Positions 44,643-48,789 of a stretch of DNA of 48,789 nt are shown here, in pieces. The notes below the pieces were generated by a model, which searched no databases, had not been told where the DNA came from, and saw only the letters and a list, made by a program, of their open reading frames with translations. The stretch covers positions 42,860 to 91,648 of the forward strand of contig LXQE01000163.1 in assembly GCA_003326195.1 (NCBI GenBank), in the 5' to 3' direction. Both the position numbers and the translations under genes were made by a program. The stretch's first letter is position 1, and the number at the start of each line of letters is the position of its first letter. This DNA comes from Nostoc punctiforme NIES-2108 (lineage in GTDB: Bacteria; Cyanobacteriota; Cyanobacteriia; Cyanobacteriales; Nostocaceae).

Positions 44643-45130
44643 GTCTGACCTTGATATTTCATAAACACCACAGGAACTTTGAGCAGTCTTTTAGCTAACT
44701 GCGAAAATCTAAATTTATCCTTGAGCGTAGATAAGCCTGTTGTCTTGGGAAATTGTGGCAAGTCTTCAAAACATATTGGCACAAAGTCAAAGCGACTGTA
44801 AAACTTCACCAGCCGTTGACCTAAGCATTCCAGATAAAGTGGTTGCGTTGCTGTATTAATCAAATGCTGCGTTAGCAAACTACCCAAACCGCGACCTCTC
44901 CAAGCTGATGCAACGACCAAGCTACCAAGTTCTTGCGCCCCTGAAAAGTTACGCAACTGTCCGCAAGCTACAAGATTATCATTGTATTCAATTACCCAAA
45001 ATTGCTGCCAATTTAATTGGGTTGGGTCGAGTTTCGCTGAAAATACCAGTAATCGAATCGACCACTGATCCCCAGAGGTTGCCTTGCGAAGGATACATCC
45101 AGATGGTAACGATAGATTGTTCTGGTTCAT
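44633..45130 (-). CDS. GNAT acetyltransferase ending inside a repeat
   Basis: 165 residues. GNAT motif A is SLVVASAWRGRGLGSLLTQHL, with WRGRGLG as acetyl-CoA loop; LECLGQRLVKFYSRFDFVPI is the C-terminal part. The last residues (TNS) and the TAA stop lie in the repeat at 44589-44642, so the original C-terminus may have been slightly different. Substrate unknown. Confidence 0.83.
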   Translation of the reverse strand: MNQNNLSLPSGCILRKATSGDQWSIRLLVFSAKLDPTQLNWQQFWVIEYNDNLVACGQLRNFSGAQELGSLVVASAWRGRGLGSLLTQHLINTATQPLYLECLGQRLVKFYSRFDFVPICFEDLPQFPKTTGLSTLKDKFRFSQLAKRLLKVPVVFMKYQGQTNS

Positions 45131-45451
45131 TAATTAGACTTTGATAGTTTGTATCACAATCATCACACCATATTATTCAGTCAGATTATTTTTCATTTCC
45201 TGGCAACTATCAATAAAGCAATTTTAAAACCATCTCGGAGATAAAACCCCTTCTAGGTTCTCCATTAACGATAGCAAGGGTTCTAAGGTTAACAACTTCT
45301 ATATTTATAGATTTTTGTCAGCAGAGGTGAGTAGTACAAAACAATACTTAGGATAGAGGGAGGAATCAGCCATAACTATATTTTAGATAGATGCACTCAT
45401 ACTCCTAATTTTTTAAGATGATCCCAAGGATAAATAATTAGGAATGTAATC

Positions 45452-45646
45452 ATGGCTGAACAACAAAAATCTAATAATGAACAAACTGCGTCTACTGCTT
45501 CTCCTGACGCCGAAACCCCTATCGACGAAAGTATCCGCAAAACTGGTGATGCGCAAAAGAGTGATGCTAAATCCACTGCTACTCCAGAAGCACCAGAAAA
45601 CGATGGTGTCGCAGGTAGCCCCAATCAAGGAACTGAGTCACGTTAA
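45452..45646 (+). CDS. Small acidic disordered protein
   Basis: 64 residues without hydrophobic core: mainly Ala, Ser, Thr, Asp, Glu, Pro. AGGAA lies about 8 bases before the ATG. Likely intrinsically disordered and soluble. No family recognised. The 321-bp gap before it (45131-45451) shows no gene. Confidence 0.5.
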   Translation: MAEQQKSNNEQTASTASPDAETPIDESIRKTGDAQKSDAKSTATPEAPENDGVAGSPNQGTESR

Positions 45647-45866
45647 TTAATTTGAACTTTCCCAAGTTTTAATCAACTCGTGGGGTCTTTTGTTGTAACC
45701 CTAATACAGTAAATTTAGAGTGGAGATGTGGTGTTACACTACATGTCCACTTGTTTTTTGTGTCAAAAATTGCATTGTCTCTACGTTGGTGCGTTAGCGT
45801 AGCTTACCGCAGCTATGTTTATTCTCGTGTGGGTGTAATACTGCCCTTAGTCTAGCTCTTAGTAAT

Positions 45867-46010
45867 TTACATATAGCGATCGCTCAAGATAATGGTCTTG
45901 ATATCTTGAGCAAATTTTTGAGGTTTTTCGCCGTCTTCATAATCGTCGAGAACATTATGGTGGTCGCATCTTGGCTGAGTCGGAACCGGACTGAGCGTAG
46001 GAACAGTATT
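45867..46010 (-). pseudogene. Short coding remnant without a start
   Basis: A minus-strand frame of 47 codons reads CDHHNVLDDYEDGEKPQ and KFAQDIKTIILSDRYM, protein-like and charged, but no start codon occurs after the upstream stop. Probably a gene tail left by deletion, or a chance frame. The rest of 45647-46157 shows repeat debris only. Confidence 0.3.
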
Positions 46011-46157
46011 TTATTTTACTCTGAACGCAAATTAAGGTATCTTTAAATATATATCTAATAACTGCCTAATAACCTCCTAGTAAGCGCATTATTTCTAGCC
46101 TTATCTAAAAAATAGGAAATCAGGTGATTATCTACCAAATTGATATAACCCTGTACT

Positions 46158-47336
46158 ATGGAAAAGCTCACAATTCACATTCTATTAGTAGAGGATAGTG
46201 CAAGTGATGCTCATTTGCTACACCGGATATTTATAAATGCAGATCAAGAACAATGGCAGATGTTACATGTTGAACGGTTATCTGAGGCAATAGAAGCTAG
46301 CAGGGAAAACTCTGCGTCCACCTTTGATAATTCTCAGCTAGGGAGTCGAAAGCAACGCAGATTCGACCTAGTTTTGTTAGATCTCAGCCTTCCAGACTCT
46401 ATTGGACTGGACACGTTAAAAGAATTTAAGGCAGCAGTACCTGATATCCCAGTTGTGGTATTAACAGGTGTTGATGATGAAGATTTAGCACTGCAAGCAT
46501 TAGCAGAAGGGGCGCAAGACTATCTAGTTAAAGATAAAATAACTATACAACGGTTAGTGCGTGCCATTCGCTATGCCATTGAAAGAAGCGAAATTCTCAA
46601 CCAACTACGCGAAAGTGAAGAACGCACCCGTCAAGCGCTGGCGAAAGAACAGGAACTCAACGAGTTAAAGTCAAACTTTGTAGCAATGGTTTCTCATGAG
46701 TTCCGCACCCCTATGACTACGATTCGGACAGCTGTAGATATCCTTGAATACAACAGCAATAAACTAACTGATGCCCGGAGAAGTAAATATTTTGATCGAA
46801 TACAAAATGCTATCAACCAGATGCTTAATCTCTTAGATGAGATATTGTTCTTGAGTAAAACGGAAGCAGCCAAGCTCGCATACAAACCTACATCTTTAAA
46901 TTTAGAAAATTTCTGTAGCGAAATCACAGATATTCTTCAACTAAATGCAGGTAGTAAGCACAACATTATCTTTACTTTTCAAGGGGAATCAACTCAAGCT
47001 GAAATGGATGAAGACTTACTAAATTGTATCTTAACCAATTTGATTTCCAATGCCATAAAATATTCCCCTCACAATGACACGATTTGGTTTGATTTGATTT
47101 GCAAAGATCGCCTGGCAATTTTCCAGATCAGAGATCGTGGAATGGGCATTCCTCTAAAAGACCAAGCTCATCTATTTCAAACCTTCTATCGCGCCAGCAA
47201 TGTGGGTGTAATTCAAGGAACAGGACTAGGACTCACTATAGTTAAAAAATGTGTGGAGTTACATGGTGGTCATATTCAATTAGAAAGTGAGCAGGGTGTT
47301 GGCACAACAGTAATTGTCACTTTGCCACTACAATGA
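46158..47336 (+). CDS. Receiver - histidine kinase hybrid
   Basis: 392 residues. Receiver with acidic pair 12-13, phospho-acceptor D75 (VLLDLSLPD) and K125; a linker helix; HisKA with H180 (SHEFRTP) and HATPase with RGMGIP and GTGLGLTIV. No sensor domain, so input must come through the receiver, as in the kinase at 17564, to which it is similar in layout. A loop of about 18 extra residues (NSASTFDNSQLGSRKQRR) precedes the phospho-Asp strand. Confidence 0.9.
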   Translation: MEKLTIHILLVEDSASDAHLLHRIFINADQEQWQMLHVERLSEAIEASRENSASTFDNSQLGSRKQRRFDLVLLDLSLPDSIGLDTLKEFKAAVPDIPVVVLTGVDDEDLALQALAEGAQDYLVKDKITIQRLVRAIRYAIERSEILNQLRESEERTRQALAKEQELNELKSNFVAMVSHEFRTPMTTIRTAVDILEYNSNKLTDARRSKYFDRIQNAINQMLNLLDEILFLSKTEAAKLAYKPTSLNLENFCSEITDILQLNAGSKHNIIFTFQGESTQAEMDEDLLNCILTNLISNAIKYSPHNDTIWFDLICKDRLAIFQIRDRGMGIPLKDQAHLFQTFYRASNVGVIQGTGLGLTIVKKCVELHGGHIQLESEQGVGTTVIVTLPLQ

Positions 47337-47360
47337 TTAGGCATTGGGCAAAACAGTTAC

Positions 47361-47383
47361 GTTAGCGGATAGCTAAGGTTTAG
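47361..47383. repeat. 23-bp exact repeat of 40921-40943
   Basis: GTTAGCGGATAGCTAAGG plus five bases, identical at both places. It lies between two convergent genes. The first bases (GTTAGCGGATAGC) resemble other short Nostoc repeats. Confidence 0.65.
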
Positions 47384-47465
47384 TCGGTTCCAAGTTCTGA
47401 GTAAATAAATGAGATTTTCCACTCAGCCCTCCTAAAGAGCATTCGTATTGGTTATTTTCCCTTGC

Positions 47466-48185
47466 TTATTTTGGTGCTTGGGGATTTGGCGTTGGGCAAG
47501 TTTTCTTAGCAAAATCACACTGATAAATATAGGGTTCTTGCCAACTCAGAGGAATTTCTAACAAATCTCGCGTTCCTGTCATACCTTGTCCAATAAATAG
47601 CAACAAAGCAATGCAGTTTAAAATCGTATGGACGATACGCCAGCGATTGGATTTATCTTGATAAATATCTTGAACAATTGCTAATGAAAAAATCATCAGC
47701 AGTGCTGCGGTAATGCCAATATAATAATGTGACCAATACCACTCATTCGTGCGGCGATAAACTCCATCCTGACAGCCTATAATTACTAAACCTGCACCAG
47801 TTAAAGTTGCAAAAACTGCCCGCCACACCCGCTGTTTTGCCCGATAAAGAAATACTAAAGAGGCGATGGTGGCAGCAAATATTAGCAGTATAAAAATAAC
47901 TTGAAAAGGTGTTTGATTCCACAATTGATTTTTGATAATATTTTTGCCAATAGGGTAACTTAATCCAATTAAAGTTAATCCAACAACTGCACTTGTGAGC
48001 CTTTCACCTAACTGCTTATGTTCTGCACCCACCACTGGAGGAATTTTACTCTTACTCCCCGCTAAAATTTGTAATCTACGTTGGCGTGTTTGCCAAGCAA
48101 AATTAACTACTGTACCGATGAGTGGAAACACGAATATAATTGCGATCGCTGGATGTAAAAGACCAAGAAAATCTGTTATTTGCAT
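47466..48185 (-). CDS. DUF4079 membrane protein
   Basis: 239 residues, about six membrane helices (about 5-27, 65-83, 92-112, 120-138, 150-172, 185-205), DUF4079 type, with conserved His (LLHPAIAI, HYYIG, RIVHTILN) suggestive of heme-binding cytochrome b561-like proteins. The last residues (CPTPNPQAPK) are encoded by CCCAATCCCCAAG-like repeat DNA, so the C-terminus may be extended by a repeat. Function unknown. Confidence 0.82.
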   Translation of the reverse strand: MQITDFLGLLHPAIAIIFVFPLIGTVVNFAWQTRQRRLQILAGSKSKIPPVVGAEHKQLGERLTSAVVGLTLIGLSYPIGKNIIKNQLWNQTPFQVIFILLIFAATIASLVFLYRAKQRVWRAVFATLTGAGLVIIGCQDGVYRRTNEWYWSHYYIGITAALLMIFSLAIVQDIYQDKSNRWRIVHTILNCIALLLFIGQGMTGTRDLLEIPLSWQEPYIYQCDFAKKTCPTPNPQAPK

Positions 48186-48356
48186 AGAACACCTTTCAAT
48201 GAATCATTGAATTCATCACAAAGAATAATTTAAAGCATCGTGCCATTACTTAAATTAATTTCAGATGAGAATTTGTTTAATATTTATTTTTGTTGTTTTT
48301 AGCTGATTTTAATCAAGAAAATATTTAAATTTCTTATAAAAGATGATTGTTCTAGC

Positions 48357-48397
48357 AAATACTTCCATATATCAAAAAATATATGGAAGTATTTTTT
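48357..48397 (+). terminator. Strong intrinsic terminator with no gene before it
   Basis: A perfect 16-bp stem (AAATACTTCCATATAT at 48357-48372 with its inverse at 48379-48394, loop CAAAAA) is followed by a T run. On the plus strand no gene ends upstream: the nearest neighbour (47466-48185) points the other way. The rest of 48186-48543 shows no gene. Confidence 0.7.
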
Positions 48398-48543
48398 AAT
48401 ATCAAGTTACGCAAACAATAGTCGAAGAGAATTATTTTCAGGTAGGGGCAATTAAGCTTATTCTCTACTTAACACGAATTCATTTACAGCACTTTGTCTA
48501 ACGGTTTGGTACAGTGGTGGAGAAGATAAAAGTAAAAAATCAG

Positions 48544-48789
48544 ATGAAACCCTACTCAGTAGACCTGCGCTCAAAAATTATTAGCGTTTACGAAGCGGGA
48601 AATACATCTATTCGCAAAGTAGCAGAAAGATTCAAGGTAAGTAAAAATACAGTACAAAACCTCGTGAAGCGAAAACGAGAAAAAGGGACACTACAGCCAA
48701 ATGCAGCAACTGGAGGAAAACCGAGCCAACTATCTGGTTATGAACAACAGATAGAGCAAATGGTAGCAGAACATTTAGACTATACCCTA
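48544..48789 (+). CDS. IS630-type transposase, N-terminal part
   Basis: 82 codons from ATG 48544, open at the window edge. MKPYSVDLRSKIISVYEAGN and SIRKVAERFKVSKNTVQNL form the helix-turn-helix typical of IS630/Tc1-like transposases, and a Gln/Lys-rich linker follows. The catalytic DDE domain lies outside. The left end of the element is not resolved in the preceding gap. Confidence 0.82.
   Translation, partial: MKPYSVDLRSKIISVYEAGNTSIRKVAERFKVSKNTVQNLVKRKREKGTLQPNAATGGKPSQLSGYEQQIEQMVAEHLDYTL

Overview
The window reads as chromosome of a filamentous, heterocyst-type cyanobacterium of the Nostoc/Anabaena group. Evidence: the octamer GCGATCGC (HIP1) recurs in and between genes; there is a Cph1-like phytochrome kinase followed by an Rcp1-like regulator; several families are typically cyanobacterial (DUF1400 hydrolase, DUF4079 membrane protein, Mo-nitrogenase C-terminus family, fused binding-protein/permease of the Bgt type); and the gaps carry short interspersed repeats of the kind that litter Nostoc genomes. 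Species cannot be fixed from the sequence alone.

Layout. 0-4.4 kb: a TPR-CHAT protein cut by the window edge, an M14 carboxypeptidase and an acetyltransferase. 5.2-10.5 kb: an SLH/fasciclin/beta-barrel envelope protein, an O-methyltransferase, a lipoprotein, small membrane proteins and a decayed EamA transporter. 11-14.3 kb: a DUF1400 hydrolase, then two toxin-antitoxin pairs (MazEF, ParDE). 14.4-19.3 kb: a light-signalling block of phytochrome kinase, Rcp1-like regulator and receiver-GAF kinase. 19.3-29 kb: mostly housekeeping (TruB, amino-acid ABC transporter, methyltransferase, CheR, alarmone-hydrolase-like HD protein, DUF2993 and DUF2231 proteins). 29.4-37.7 kb: an arginine-rich secreted repeat protein, a GH38 alpha-mannosidase, a large unknown protein, a degenerate receiver, a lysophospholipase-like hydrolase and a solitary ParD-like antitoxin. 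37.7-42.8 kb: an arsenic block on the minus strand (OmpR-type regulator, ArsM, PiT transporter, ArsS, a broken acetyltransferase, an SDR). 43-48.8 kb: a Mo-nitrogenase C-terminus protein, a methyltransferase, an acetyltransferase, a receiver-kinase, a DUF4079 protein and the start of an IS630-type transposase.

How the parts fit. The phytochrome kinase, the stand-alone receiver and the receiver-GAF kinase are co-oriented and could form a phosphorelay. ArsM and ArsS are the two core enzymes of arsenosugar synthesis; the PiT transporter lies between them, which suggests coupling of phosphate/arsenate transport to arsenic methylation. The most unusual general feature is repeat invasion of coding sequence: three genes (both kinases of the light block and the alpha-mannosidase) carry in-frame insertions made of interspersed-repeat DNA, one of them with perfect 11-bp terminal inverted repeats. 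Other repeats break the arsM-pit gap, supply the stop codon of an acetyltransferase, and form a MITE-like element with 14-bp terminal repeats at 23.9-24.1 kb. No rRNA, tRNA or CRISPR array was seen.
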